Part shown: positions 16,977-26,431 of the stretch, piece by piece
Layout: each line of letters starts with the position of its first letter
Numbering within the stretch: position 1 is the first letter of the stretch
NCBI GenBank assembly: GCA_038254435.1
Contig: JBBSGD010000004.1
Location: forward strand, 1 to 64,000
Direction of reading: 5' to 3'
Length of the DNA stretch: 64,000 nucleotides
Source: JBBSGD01 sp038254435
Lineage (GTDB): Bacteria > Actinomycetota > CADDZG01 > WHSQ01
Position numbers and translations under genes: made by a program
Notes under the pieces: model-generated
Told to the model about the DNA's origin: nothing
Database searches by the model: none
Seen by the model: the letters and a program-made list of their open reading frames with translations, nothing else

Positions 16977-18062
16977 TCAGGCCGGACCGAAGTAGCGGGT
17001 CAGGCCCGACGCAATCGCGGCGGCGATGGCGGCTCGCCGCTCCGGGTCCTGCAGCTCCTTCTCCTCGGCCGGGTTCGTGATGAAGGCAGGCTCTATCAAT
17101 AGGGCGGGCATGCGGGTCTCACGCAGGATGCGGTAGCTCGTGGCGTGCGTGCGGCAGTCGCGGGCTCCCAGGGCTACGAGGGACGTGAGAACGTTCTCCG
17201 CCAGGTCTTCCCCGGCACTCGAGCCCTTGAAGAAGTAGGTGCAGGCGCCGGCGGCCGTGGGCTCGTGGTGCGAGTTGAAGTGCAGCGACAGCATGACGTC
17301 GGCGTTGACCTCGTTCGCCCGGCGAGCCCGTTCCGAGGTGTCTGGGTTTTCGGATTCGGTGCGCGTAAAGCGAACCCTGGCCCCGGCTTCCACCAGGTGC
17401 TGGGCGAGGCGCGCGGCGAGGTCCCAGCAGATGTCGGCTTCGTCGTGACCTCTGGAACCGACGTCGCCGGGATCGTCGCCGCCGTGGCCGGGATCGATGG
17501 CGACGACGCGCCCGTTGAGACCGATCGTCTCGCGCCGGCGCAGCTCCTCCCTCAATGCGGCAGCGGTTCCGGGCCTATCGACCCTGAGGCCGGTGAGCGC
17601 AGCGTGGCTGCGAACCCCAAAGATCCCGTCCTCGGCCACGCCGTACTCCTTCTGAAAGGCGAGCACCGCGCGCGCCGTGTTCACCCCGAAGATCCCGTCC
17701 TCGCGCCCCGAGTCGAAGCCCAGTGCGCTGAGGCGGCCTTGCAGGAGGGCGACGTCGTCGCCGCGCATGAGGGGCTGGCGCAGGTAGAGGCTGCGGTCGC
17801 CGAGCCGCCACGACGCCTCGACGAGCTCGGCCCAGGTGTCGTGGCCGACCAGCGCGTCGGCGAGGAGGCCGCGCCGCTGCTGAAAGGTGCGCACGGCAGA
17901 CGAGGTCGCGGGCCCGAAATGCCCGCTATCGTCGGCGATGTCGTAGCCGAGGGCGCGCAGGCGGGCTTGGACGTCGGCGACTTCCTGCGAGCTCTGCCCC
18001 TCGCGAATGAGCCGCAGGCTCATCAGGGAAGGACCGCGGTCGCGGTGGGCGTGAGACGACAC
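16977..18062 (-). CDS. cwlM: CwlM-like N-acetylmuramoyl-L-alanine amidase with two peptidoglycan-binding domains
   Basis: Two PG_binding_1 repeats come first (around AVRTFQQRRGLLADALVG and AVLAFQKEYGVAEDGIFG). An Amidase_3 domain follows with its zinc-site motifs IDPGHGGDDPG, LSLHFNSH and LLIEPAFITNP. The family hydrolyses the amide between muramic acid and the stem peptide. In mycobacteria the homologue CwlM at this locus mainly acts as a phosphorylated activator of MurA, so a regulatory role is possible. GTG at 18062 is chosen because TACCCT stands six bases before it (leaderless pattern); ATG at 18023 fits the family N-terminus equally well but has no Shine-Dalgarno sequence. Confidence 0.87.
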   Translation of the reverse strand: MSSHAHRDRGPSLMSLRLIREGQSSQEVADVQARLRALGYDIADDSGHFGPATSSAVRTFQQRRGLLADALVGHDTWAELVEASWRLGDRSLYLRQPLMRGDDVALLQGRLSALGFDSGREDGIFGVNTARAVLAFQKEYGVAEDGIFGVRSHAALTGLRVDRPGTAAALREELRRRETIGLNGRVVAIDPGHGGDDPGDVGSRGHDEADICWDLAARLAQHLVEAGARVRFTRTESENPDTSERARRANEVNADVMLSLHFNSHHEPTAAGACTYFFKGSSAGEDLAENVLTSLVALGARDCRTHATSYRILRETRMPALLIEPAFITNPAEEKELQDPERRAAIAAAIASGLTRYFGPA

Positions 18063-18102
18063 GCATAGAGGGTACCCAGCGCGCGCCACGAGGCCGACCC
18101 AG

Positions 18103-19029
18103 CTAGAGGCGGTTGGCCTCGAGATAGCGTTCGGCGTCGATAGCGGCCTGGCAGCCCATCCCGGCGGCGGTTATTGCCTGCCGGTAGTGAAAGTCGACCA
18201 CGTCTCCGGCTGCGAAGACGCCGGGAACGCTTGCGGCGGTGCCCTCGCCGGTAACTATGTAGCCGCCGTCGAGCTCGATCTGGCCGCCAAAGAGCTTGGT
18301 GTTGGGATCGTGCCCGATGGCCACGAAGACTCCGTCGGCGTCGACCTCGGAGGTGGCTCCGGACTTGAGATTCTGAAGGCGCGCTCCGGAGACTTTGCCG
18401 TTGCCGAGCACCTCGGCGATCGTCGAGTCCCACACGAAGTCGATCTTGGGGTTTTCGAACGCGCGTTCCTGCATGACCTTCGAGGCCCGCAGCCGCTCGC
18501 GCCGGTGGATCACCGTGACCTTCGACGCGAACTTGGTGAGGAAGGTGGCCTCTTCCATGGCGGAGTCCCCGCCGCCGACAACGAGAAGCTCCTTGTCCTT
18601 GAAGAAGAAGCCGTCGCAGGTTGCGCAGGTAGACACTCCATGCCCCAGCAGCTCGCGCTCGCCCGCCACCCCCAACATGCGGGCCGAGGCGCCCGTGGAG
18701 ATGATGACGGCCGGAGCCGAGAAGCTGCGATCTCCGGTGGTGACTGAAAAGGGGGCGGCGGAGAAGTCAACCGAGGTCACGTTGTCGCTCAAGTACTCGG
18801 TGCCGAAGCGCGCCGCCTGCTTACGCATGCGCTCCATGAGCTCCGGGCCCATGATCCCGTCCACGAAACCGGGGTAGTTCTCGACCTCGGTAGTCAGCAT
18901 GAGCTGGCCGCCGGACTCGACCCCCTCGATCATCAACGGCTCGAGACTGGCGCGCGCCGCGTAGACCGCCGCGGTCAATCCCGCGGGCCCAGATCCGATG
19001 ATGATGAGCCGTCGCTTCTGATCGTCCAT
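18103..19029 (-). CDS. trxB: Thioredoxin-disulfide reductase
   Basis: TrxB is a flavoenzyme that reduces thioredoxin with NADPH. The FAD motif is IIGSGPAGLTAAVYAARA, the redox-active pair is CATC, and the NADPH motif is VVGGGDSAMEEA. At 308 residues it is full length. It lies in the same-strand run downstream of the sigma/anti-sigma pair. No thioredoxin gene follows, unlike in mycobacteria where trxC separates trxB2 from cwlM; only 40 bases separate trxB from the GTG chosen for the amidase. Confidence 0.95.
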   Translation of the reverse strand: MDDQKRRLIIIGSGPAGLTAAVYAARASLEPLMIEGVESGGQLMLTTEVENYPGFVDGIMGPELMERMRKQAARFGTEYLSDNVTSVDFSAAPFSVTTGDRSFSAPAVIISTGASARMLGVAGERELLGHGVSTCATCDGFFFKDKELLVVGGGDSAMEEATFLTKFASKVTVIHRRERLRASKVMQERAFENPKIDFVWDSTIAEVLGNGKVSGARLQNLKSGATSEVDADGVFVAIGHDPNTKLFGGQIELDGGYIVTGEGTAASVPGVFAAGDVVDFHYRQAITAAGMGCQAAIDAERYLEANRL

Positions 19030-19111
19030 GTCGGGGGCAGCCTCTTAGTGTTGAGTGGTGCAGATGGCGCAGTCACTGTAGTCAACGCCGCACCGGCACG
19101 CCGGATTCCGG

Positions 19112-19978
19112 TCAGCGCCCTACAAGGCCGCTCTGGTAGTCGAGGATGCGACTGCATGAGCCCGCCCCGAAGCTCCAGAACACGTAGCGATCGAGCGCTT
19201 GACCCGGTGCGGTGGCCCGAAGGAAGCCGATGACGATGGCCCGGTTGCCGTCTACGCTACCCGATGCCCCGTACACGGGAAGGGCATAGGGCGATGCAGC
19301 GAGCACCTTACGGCTGCAGCGGCGCACCGTGCGTGCGTCCCGCGGAGCCGCCTGACGCGCCAGGGCGTGAGCGTAGCGATCCTGAAGCCTGGCAGCGGTG
19401 CTCGATGCGAGGTGACGCCCGGCAGAAAAGAGCGGGCTCGTGGTCGCGAGATGCTCGAGCTCGCCGGCTTCGATGTCTCCGGCGGAGCGATCGTAGGCCG
19501 GTGATGGAGGCAGGCCTGTCTCTCTGTCCCCGGGGATCGACTGGAGCGCCTTGTTGTGCGACGATCCCGTGCCGCCGCCACTGCTCGCAACACCGGCGCT
19601 GCCGGCTCCCCCCCCGCCGCCGCCCCAGAGCTGCACCGCGGCGACGAGCACGACTACCACCACCACCGCCGCTCCGAGCCATGCGTAGACGCGCGCCCCG
19701 CTCCGGGCGCGCTCCCGCTCGAGCACTGCGGGACGGGAGCCCGAGGCGCCGGCTCCTAAGGTGGCGCCCGCCAGGCGCTCGTGCAGCCTGGCGCGCTCTT
19801 CGGACGTGAGCGACGGCGGGGGCTGTCGCAGCATGAGGACTACCGCCGAGTGCTCGCGACGACACTGCTCGCACGCCGCGAGGTGCCGCCCTACCGCTCG
19901 CGCGGTAGCGTCGTCGAGGGCTTTCTGTGCATAAGAGCCGAGCAACTCGGAGGCGCGCTCGTGGGTGAGATCAGTCAT
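19112..19978 (-). CDS. Zinc-type (ZAS) anti-sigma factor, 288 aa
   Basis: The N-terminal cytoplasmic domain has the HxxxCxxC zinc anti-sigma motif as HLAACEQC. A single membrane helix follows (WLGAAVVVVVVLVAAVQLW), then a Gly/Ser-rich linker and an external domain of about 130 residues. Such proteins hold their sigma factor inactive, and in several actinobacteria they respond to disulfide stress. ATG at 19978 overlaps the sigma-factor stop by eight bases, which supports an equimolar regulator pair. Longer ORF readings enter the sigma gene in another frame. Confidence 0.85.
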   Translation of the reverse strand: MTDLTHERASELLGSYAQKALDDATARAVGRHLAACEQCRREHSAVVLMLRQPPPSLTSEERARLHERLAGATLGAGASGSRPAVLERERARSGARVYAWLGAAVVVVVVLVAAVQLWGGGGGGAGSAGVASSGGGTGSSHNKALQSIPGDRETGLPPSPAYDRSAGDIEAGELEHLATTSPLFSAGRHLASSTAARLQDRYAHALARQAAPRDARTVRRCSRKVLAASPYALPVYGASGSVDGNRAIVIGFLRATAPGQALDRYVFWSFGAGSCSRILDYQSGLVGR

Positions 19979-20552
19979 CTGTTGTTGTCTCCTTGGACGC
20001 AGCAAGGGACCCGGGATGTTCCAGCAGCTCGGCGAGGCGACGACGACCGCGGCTGATGCGGGACTTGACGGTGCCCGTGGCCACCCCGGTGATGCGGGCG
20101 ATCTCCTCGTAGGGAACGCCGAGCAAATCGTGCAGCACGACCGCCTGTCTGTAGTCCTCGGGCACGCCGGCAAGGGCCGCGTCGAGATCGAGGCGTCGCG
20201 CCACGCCCTCCTCGAGACTCCCGCCGCGAGGATCGTCGGGGGCCTCGATCAGCTCCTCGGCGCTGCGCCGCTCGCGCCGCCGCAGGAGGTCATGGCACGA
20301 GTTGACCCCGATGCGGTATAGCCAGGTGCCGAATTGCGATGCGCCCCGGAACGAGGCCGCTCGCTGCCACAGGGTCAAGAACGTCTCTTGCACTGCGTCC
20401 AGGGCATCGGCGCGGTTACCCGTCATGCGCAGGGCAAGGGCGAACATGCGCTCCTCGTGACGGTGGACGAGCTCGTCGAAGGCGGCCGAGTCACCGTGCG
20501 CCACCCGCGCGACGAGCACGTTATCGGAGTCCGGAAGCCGGCCCCCAGCCAC
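19971..20552 (-). CDS. ECF-family RNA polymerase sigma factor (SigM position)
   Basis: Region 2 is recognisable (AFDELVHRHEERMFALALRM, then AEDAVQET-like ALDAVQETFLTLWQRA). Region 4 is a helix-turn-helix near the end (YEEIARITGVATGTVKSRIS). There is no region 3, as expected for an ECF sigma. It sits between the kinase and the anti-sigma gene, in the position of mycobacterial sigM. The target promoters cannot be predicted. The start GTG at 20552 is seven bases beyond the kinase stop. Confidence 0.9.
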   Translation of the reverse strand: MAGGRLPDSDNVLVARVAHGDSAAFDELVHRHEERMFALALRMTGNRADALDAVQETFLTLWQRAASFRGASQFGTWLYRIGVNSCHDLLRRRERRSAEELIEAPDDPRGGSLEEGVARRLDLDAALAGVPEDYRQAVVLHDLLGVPYEEIARITGVATGTVKSRISRGRRRLAELLEHPGSLAASKETTTDD

Positions 20553-20559
20553 CGTTGCC

Positions 20560-22092
20560 TCAGCCCGAGAAGCTGACTTCGGAGATGGACGCGCTGTTGC
20601 TCGGCGGCAACCGGGTGAGCCACAGCAGCCAGTAGCGCCCCGTCCCGTCCACCGTCACGCTGGCGCTGGTGGACGCGTCCTGCACGGTCTTGATCGTTTG
20701 ATAGTCGCTGCGGGCCGTGCCCTCGTCGTTTGAGGAGGCGAGGTCAAAGGAGTAGCCGCTCTCGGGGCTCTTGATCACGACGCGCCCCACCTGGGTGCTC
20801 GAGCCGAGGTCGAACAACAACCCGACGCCAGGTTTGAGCTCGCCAAAGTTGGCGTCGCCGTAGTGCTCGGTAGACCATGCCGTCGACGGATCGCCGTCGG
20901 TGGCAAAGCTGGTTTCCTCGGGGTGCTCGCTGCCGTCGCCTCCGTCGCTCGCCGGGTCGAAACTGCGGACCGAGCTCACCGCGATCGGCTGCCCGGCCGG
21001 GGTCTTGCCCCCTCCGTTGCCGGGTCCCTGTCCCCCACCATCCGAGGAGGTCTGATTGTTTCCCAGCAGCATGCTGATGCCGAAGGCGAGAGCCGCCGCT
21101 ACGACGATTATCAGGACCACCGGCATAACCCATTTGACGCCCTGCGGGGTGACCCCGGGAGCAGAGATCCCCCCCGGCGGGGTGTCGTTCGGGGTGCTCA
21201 CGGTCCGGGGAGCGCCTGCGGGCGCGGCGAAGACGGCGGTTCTCTCGCCCATGGCGTGGCTCTCGAGCGCAGCCTGCATGTCCCCTGCAGAGGCGTAGCG
21301 CTCGCCGGGGTCCTTGGCGAGCGCCGTGAGGACCACGACCTCGAGCCACCGAGGCACCCCTGCGCGAAGGCTCCGCGGCGGGGGCGGGGTCTTGCGCACA
21401 TGCGCCATCGCGGTTGCAATGGCGGAGTTCTCGGTGAAGGGTGGTCGCCCCACCAGCAGCTCGTAGAGAAGGGCGCCTACCGAATAGACGTCCGAGCGCA
21501 CGTCGGGCTCTCGTCCCTGGGCCTGCTCGGGAGAAATGTACGCAACGGTTCCCAGGATCGCACCCGTCGTGGTTACATCGCCCTCGGCCGAGGTGAACGC
21601 GGCCTTGGCGATTCCGAAGTCGGCGACCTTCAGGGTGCCGTCGCCGGCAACGAGCACGTTGGCGGGCTTGATGTCGCGGTGGATGACTTCCAGGCCATGC
21701 GCGTAGGCGAGGGCGCCGAGAACCGTCGCACCGATGTCGGCGACTCGCTGGGAGGACAGTTGGGACCCGCCGGCAAGCGCAGAGGCGAGATCCCCTCCGC
21801 TGCAGTACTCCATGACTATGAAGTAGTGCTCCAGACCAGCCCCGTCCCGGTCGCTGCCGGTGTCGTAGATCGCCACGATGTTTGGGTGGGTAAGGCGCGC
21901 GGCGGCAAGCGCCTCTCGCCGGAAACGCTCGATGAAACCGTCGTCCTCGGCCAGGTGAGGGTGCAGGAGCTTGACGGCCACGGTGCGGGCGAGCACCTCA
22001 TCGCGCGCCTGCCATACGGTTGCCATCCCGCCCCTCTCGATTGTTTCCTCCAGCGCGTAGCGCCCGGCGAGGGTTACGAGGTGAGAAGCCAT
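20560..22092 (-). CDS. Membrane Ser/Thr protein kinase with external discoidin-like domain, 510 aa
   Basis: A complete Hanks-type kinase domain occupies the first 290 or so residues: Gly-rich loop ERGGMATV, catalytic Lys41 in VAVK, HRDIKPANVL (His138-Asp140) and DFG at 158-160. One transmembrane helix follows (WVMPVVLIIVVAAALAFGI). The external C-terminus resembles a beta-sandwich, F5/8-type ligand-binding domain (TDGDPSTAWSTE). Mycobacteria have a pseudokinase plus such a domain fused to MurJ; here the kinase is a separate gene and looks active. ATG at 22092 has no Shine-Dalgarno sequence, but TAGTGT stands seven bases before it. It probably acts on cell-wall synthesis. Confidence 0.9.
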   Translation of the reverse strand: MASHLVTLAGRYALEETIERGGMATVWQARDEVLARTVAVKLLHPHLAEDDGFIERFRREALAAARLTHPNIVAIYDTGSDRDGAGLEHYFIVMEYCSGGDLASALAGGSQLSSQRVADIGATVLGALAYAHGLEVIHRDIKPANVLVAGDGTLKVADFGIAKAAFTSAEGDVTTTGAILGTVAYISPEQAQGREPDVRSDVYSVGALLYELLVGRPPFTENSAIATAMAHVRKTPPPPRSLRAGVPRWLEVVVLTALAKDPGERYASAGDMQAALESHAMGERTAVFAAPAGAPRTVSTPNDTPPGGISAPGVTPQGVKWVMPVVLIIVVAAALAFGISMLLGNNQTSSDGGGQGPGNGGGKTPAGQPIAVSSVRSFDPASDGGDGSEHPEETSFATDGDPSTAWSTEHYGDANFGELKPGVGLLFDLGSSTQVGRVVIKSPESGYSFDLASSNDEGTARSDYQTIKTVQDASTSASVTVDGTGRYWLLWLTRLPPSNSASISEVSFSG

Positions 22093-22144
22093 TGGAAGAA
22101 CACTAATGGCGCAGGGATCTCGAACGTTACGACCTGCCGGCGGG

Positions 22145-22531
22145 TCAGTTGATGGTGCTCGACCGGCTCTTGGCCGCGGCCTTGGCCCAGTCCGAGATCG
22201 GACCGATGTGAACGACGAGAGTCGTGTGGGCCCTGCGTGTGAGACGGATGTGAAGGATTCCGTGGGCATCGACTACGGCGCGGACCAGCTTGGCCCCTGC
22301 GTTCCTGGCCATCTTGCCGGCGGCGCTCTGAACGGCGGCCGGCGTCGTGAGCGAGCCCCCCCCGATGTCCGTCGAAACCGTGACGGCGATGTTGTCGGCG
22401 GTCGAGTCGAGACCGAAGTAGTTGACGGTGATAGAACCCGCGTCGTATCCGAGAAAGGCGACGATGGCCAAGCCCGCTATCAGCTTGACCAACCAGCTGA
22501 GAATCACCCCGCGCTCATCTTGTAGCTCCAT
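22145..22531 (-). CDS. Small membrane-anchored hypothetical protein, 128 aa
   Basis: One N-terminal membrane helix (SWLVKLIAGLAIVAFLGYDA) is followed by about 95 external residues rich in Val, Thr and Ala. The family is not recognised. It lies between murJ and the kinase on the same strand, 38 bases after the murJ stop, so a role in the same envelope system is a reasonable inference. The start ATG at 22531 gives the helix a short cytoplasmic lead; no clear Shine-Dalgarno sequence is visible. Longer readings run into murJ in another frame. Confidence 0.6.
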   Translation of the reverse strand: MELQDERGVILSWLVKLIAGLAIVAFLGYDAGSITVNYFGLDSTADNIAVTVSTDIGGGSLTTPAAVQSAAGKMARNAGAKLVRAVVDAHGILHIRLTRRAHTTLVVHIGPISDWAKAAAKSRSSTIN

Positions 22532-22569
22532 GGGTTTGTTATCGGCATGCTTGCGGCAGCTTTGAGCTT

Positions 22570-24165
22570 CTACACACGGGTAAGACGGCGGGTCAGGATG
22601 CCCTTGATGAACGACAGCTCCTGAACCTCGAGAAGAAGACACAGCCCCACGTATGCACCTGCGCCCGCGATGACGGGAAGTGTTACGACGAGCGTGTCGC
22701 CGATCACGCCCGGCCCCATCGCCGCGTCCAGCACCCGGTAGAGCGCGTAGACGATTACGCCCATCCCGGCGCCGGCGGCCGCGATACGCACGAGGCTGGC
22801 GGCGATCCGGTGGCCGTCGATGCCTCCGATCCGGCGCGATAGAGAGCGTCCCTCGAGCCAGACGCCGATCGTGTAGGCGATCGCCATGCCCCCGGCGAGC
22901 CCGTTGACTCCGAAGAAATGAAACATCGGGATGTTGACCGCCGTGTTCACGCCCACCGCTACGCAGTTGATGAGAAAGGGTGTCTTTGTGTCTTGCATGG
23001 CATAGAAGGCGCGCAGCAGGAGCTGGAAGACGGCGAACTGAACGAGGCCCAAGACGAAGAACCGCAGGACGCCTGCGATGAGGGCGACGGAGGTGCCGGT
23101 CATGACACCGTTCTCGAGCAGCAGGCGCACGATGGCCTGACCCAGCACGAAGTAGCCGATCGCCGCCGGGAGTATGAGTAGGAACGTTGCGCGGATGCCC
23201 ACGGACAGACGTTCTCGGAACTCGGTCCAACGGGCGTTGGCGGCGTGCTCGCTCATGCCTGGAAGAAGCGCGGTGATGACCGAGACCGCGAAGAGGCCGT
23301 GCGGGAGCATGAAGAAAGTGAACGCCGCAATGTACGCGGAGTAACCGCCTTGGTCGGGCTCGGCGAGGAACTGGACGATGAGGTAGCCGATCTGGTTGAT
23401 TACTACGTAGCCCACGACGAATACCGACAGTCGAGCAAGGCGGCGTATCGCCGGGTGGGCAACGGACAGGGTCAGCCGGTAGCGCCCGGTCCCCCTGAGG
23501 AACGGCAGCTGAGCAAGGGCCTGCAGAACGACTCCGAGCGTCGTGCCCAGACCGATGAGGAGAAGCTGAGAGCGCGACACTCGAGTGAGGTTTCCAACGG
23601 CCCCGTAGGCGATGTGAAAGCTGATGAACATCGCGATGACTGCGAGGTTGTTGAGGATCGGGGTGTACATGGGCGCCCCAAAGCGCTTTTGCGCGTTGAG
23701 GAGCCCGGACGTCACCGCGTACAGTCCGTAAAAGATGATCTGGGGAATGAACAGGCGTAGGAGAAAGGTCATCACGTCTTCCACGAGGGCCCTCTGGTCG
23801 GTGACGCGCGCCGTGTAGAAGTGGGCGATGTAGGGGGCGGCTACGAGGCCGATGATCGTGACGGCGGTCAAGACCACGAGCGCGAGATTGATGATGGCGC
23901 TGGCGACTTCCCAGGCGCGCTCCTTGCCCTCTTTTTCGAGGAGCTCGACAAAGACCGGCACGAAGACGGAGGTGAGCACTCCGCCGAGCACGAGCTCGTA
24001 GATGATGTTGGGAGCGGTGTTGGCGTAGTTGTAGGCGTCGGTGAGCCGGCCGGACTCCACGATGCCGAGGGCGGCCGTCATGGCGCCCAGCCGGGCCAGC
24101 CCCGTGAGGCGCGACAGCACGGTGCCAAAGCTCATGACTGCCGTGGCGCGTCTGAGCGATGTCAC
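22570..24165 (-). CDS. murJ: Lipid II flippase MurJ (MviN)
   Basis: MurJ moves lipid-linked peptidoglycan precursor across the membrane. The family start is clear (SFGTVLSRLTGLARLGAM), followed by about fourteen hydrophobic helices and the conserved AFYAMQDTKTPF segment. At 531 residues it has the length of a plain MurJ, with no kinase fusion. The GTG at 24165 overlaps the stop of the DUF6049 gene, and longer ORF readings run antisense-like through that gene. Confidence 0.93.
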   Translation of the reverse strand: MTSLRRATAVMSFGTVLSRLTGLARLGAMTAALGIVESGRLTDAYNYANTAPNIIYELVLGGVLTSVFVPVFVELLEKEGKERAWEVASAIINLALVVLTAVTIIGLVAAPYIAHFYTARVTDQRALVEDVMTFLLRLFIPQIIFYGLYAVTSGLLNAQKRFGAPMYTPILNNLAVIAMFISFHIAYGAVGNLTRVSRSQLLLIGLGTTLGVVLQALAQLPFLRGTGRYRLTLSVAHPAIRRLARLSVFVVGYVVINQIGYLIVQFLAEPDQGGYSAYIAAFTFFMLPHGLFAVSVITALLPGMSEHAANARWTEFRERLSVGIRATFLLILPAAIGYFVLGQAIVRLLLENGVMTGTSVALIAGVLRFFVLGLVQFAVFQLLLRAFYAMQDTKTPFLINCVAVGVNTAVNIPMFHFFGVNGLAGGMAIAYTIGVWLEGRSLSRRIGGIDGHRIAASLVRIAAAGAGMGVIVYALYRVLDAAMGPGVIGDTLVVTLPVIAGAGAYVGLCLLLEVQELSFIKGILTRRLTRV

Positions 24166-26414
24166 CCGGCCGCGGCCCCGTCCCGGGACGGCTCCTGATG
24201 GGTGTCGTGCCGTTTGCCGGGATGCCGCCTTCTTCTGATCCAGCGGCTCACGTAGAAGAAAACCAGAAAGACGAGCGCACCGCCCGTGATGACCAGCGCG
24301 ATGCGATTGAAGTTGGTGGAGCGGATCTCGATGCTCTGGGTGGCGATCGTCGTCCCCCCGCCGGGCGTGTCGATGCTTACGTTGAGTGGGAAAGTTCCGC
24401 TCGACCGAGCGGTTGCCTTGAGGGCGAGGCGTTGAGTCTTGCCGGCCGCCAGCCGCCGCTCGATCACCGGACTCTTGAAGCCGAGCTTGGAAGACTCGAG
24501 CGAGATGCTCACGGTCAAAGGAAAGGGTGCGTCGTTGAACACCACGATCTGCAGATCGCCGCTGTGCGAGGTGAGAGTCTGGCCGCGGTTGACTTCGGGC
24601 AGCGTGACCATGTCTTCGATTCCCTGGGCGGCTCGGCGAGCTCCAGCGGCGTAGGCGAGGGCTCTTTGAGCACCCGACGGGGTCCCCCACCACGTGCTGC
24701 CTTGAGCCACGAGCAGGTCGCGTCGTAGCAGTTGCAGGACGGACGACGGCGGATCCATGCTCGCGAGATCGTCCACCGTGCTCTGGGCGGCGGCAATCGC
24801 CGGCCAATAAGTGACCGGTTGTGGCGCGCCCGGCGGCGTGTCAAGCTGCCGCACAACCTGTCGCTGCGCCGGGGATGCGGAACCCAGTCCTTGCGAGGGG
24901 GACACCGTGCGCAGCCACGGTGCCCTCGCCAAGCCTGAGTAGAAACGTGTAGCGGCTGCGGGCGAGGGGCGCCACGACGGCGGGATCGTCACCTCGACGA
25001 CACGGCGGGCAACGTTGGGCTGCTCCTCGCGGATCATGGCGGTTTCGGCGAAGAACCGCTGCATGAGAAGCCGGGTGTCCGAACCGCCGCGATTAAGGGA
25101 CACCAGCAGCTCTTGTAGCCCCGAGTCGCCGACATATCCGTCGGTGGCGCCGCTGGTAGTCGACACTTTGATGGGACACGCAAAGGTAAGCGTTCCGCTC
25201 GGCTCGGGACAACCCTCTAAAGGAGCTCCGACGCTCGAATCGTCGAAGAAAGTGTGCCTGGCGGCGCCTGCCGCGCGCAGCTCGTCGAGCGTGTCCGAGC
25301 TCAGGCGTCCCCCAGGCGGAAACAGCCATGCCGGCGACACGGGGTGACCTGTGGCGGAGCGCAAGACGTCGTTGGCTTCGGTGAGCTGCTGCACGAGCGG
25401 AGTCACCCCCGGGGCGCTCGACGTGTTGGCAGTCAGCTCGGGAAGGTCGGGCCACGAATAAGGGGCAAGAAGGCCCTGGACCTGGGCTCCGCCCAGCAGC
25501 CTACGAAGGGTCTCGAGGAAACGCGCCGCAGCGCGCGCCGCGGGGTCGTTGGCGCCGACTGTGGCGGTAGCCCCGCCGGCCGCGGATCGGCGGTAGCCGT
25601 TCGACATGTCCGCGACCTCTTCGACCAAGCGGGGCGAGGGGGCGAGCCCCAAACGAAGGTCGCTGCGCGCGACGCTCCTGCGGAGAGCGTTCATCAGCCC
25701 GCTCAAGCTGCCTTTTGGGGCGAGCTCGTTGGCGAGTGGCACGTGCCCACTCGCTCCGAGAGTGAAGGTCCCGCGCGCGTCCCGGCTCGGCGGCTCGTTG
25801 AGGGCGACCACGGGGACGAGGTGCAGCGGCGGGTCCGGGGTGCGCGGGTAAAGAATGAGCGGGCTCGTCAGTTGATCGAGAGGCACGGTAGAGGACAGGT
25901 CCTGAAGGGTGACCGACAACGGGTAGACGCCCCCATCGGTCACGCTCCCGAGCGTGCCGAGATCTTCTATGCGCCCCCCCACGGGGACCGTAACCGAGCC
26001 GCCGGAGGGAACCTTCGTGCCGGCGAAGTCGGCGGTCAGCGGCGTAGAGGTAGCGAACGCCCGGCCTTCATTTATTGCGTCCAGCGATGAGCGGCTGGCC
26101 ACTCGGGACCCGGCGGCGATGGTGAGCCGGAACCCGGCCAGGGACTCAGTCGAGTTGTTCGTGACCGTGAAAGCCAGCCTCAGGCGGTCGTGGTTCTTGG
26201 CCCCCGGCTCGTACCACAATGGCTGGTGAGTGAGGCGCAGGACGTAGAGTGGGCCGATCTGGCTCTGGGCCATAGCCCCGGGAGGGTAAGGCCATGCCAC
26301 CGGTGCCGCGCAGCAGAGCACGACCGCGACCGCCGCCACTCCGCGCGCGAGCTTGCGCCGGGCAGGCCTGGGCGACGCGGCGCCGCGGGGCGGGATGGCT
26401 CGGACCGGGAGCAT
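24162..26414 (-). CDS. DUF6049 family secreted/membrane protein, 750 aa
   Basis: An N-terminal hydrophobic segment (GVAAVAVVLCCAAPVAW) looks like a signal peptide. A long external region follows. A C-terminal membrane helix (IALVITGGALVFLVFFYVS) is followed by a basic cytoplasmic tail. The position directly before murJ, with overlapping stop and start, is the same as that of Rv3909 in M. tuberculosis, a family of unknown function. TATGCT stands eight bases before the ATG, so the message may start almost at the start codon. GGAG four bases upstream is an alternative signal. Confidence 0.85.
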   Translation of the reverse strand: MLPVRAIPPRGAASPRPARRKLARGVAAVAVVLCCAAPVAWPYPPGAMAQSQIGPLYVLRLTHQPLWYEPGAKNHDRLRLAFTVTNNSTESLAGFRLTIAAGSRVASRSSLDAINEGRAFATSTPLTADFAGTKVPSGGSVTVPVGGRIEDLGTLGSVTDGGVYPLSVTLQDLSSTVPLDQLTSPLILYPRTPDPPLHLVPVVALNEPPSRDARGTFTLGASGHVPLANELAPKGSLSGLMNALRRSVARSDLRLGLAPSPRLVEEVADMSNGYRRSAAGGATATVGANDPAARAAARFLETLRRLLGGAQVQGLLAPYSWPDLPELTANTSSAPGVTPLVQQLTEANDVLRSATGHPVSPAWLFPPGGRLSSDTLDELRAAGAARHTFFDDSSVGAPLEGCPEPSGTLTFACPIKVSTTSGATDGYVGDSGLQELLVSLNRGGSDTRLLMQRFFAETAMIREEQPNVARRVVEVTIPPSWRPSPAAATRFYSGLARAPWLRTVSPSQGLGSASPAQRQVVRQLDTPPGAPQPVTYWPAIAAAQSTVDDLASMDPPSSVLQLLRRDLLVAQGSTWWGTPSGAQRALAYAAGARRAAQGIEDMVTLPEVNRGQTLTSHSGDLQIVVFNDAPFPLTVSISLESSKLGFKSPVIERRLAAGKTQRLALKATARSSGTFPLNVSIDTPGGGTTIATQSIEIRSTNFNRIALVITGGALVFLVFFYVSRWIRRRRHPGKRHDTHQEPSRDGAAAG

Positions 26415-26431
26415 GGGGCTCCAGCATAAGT

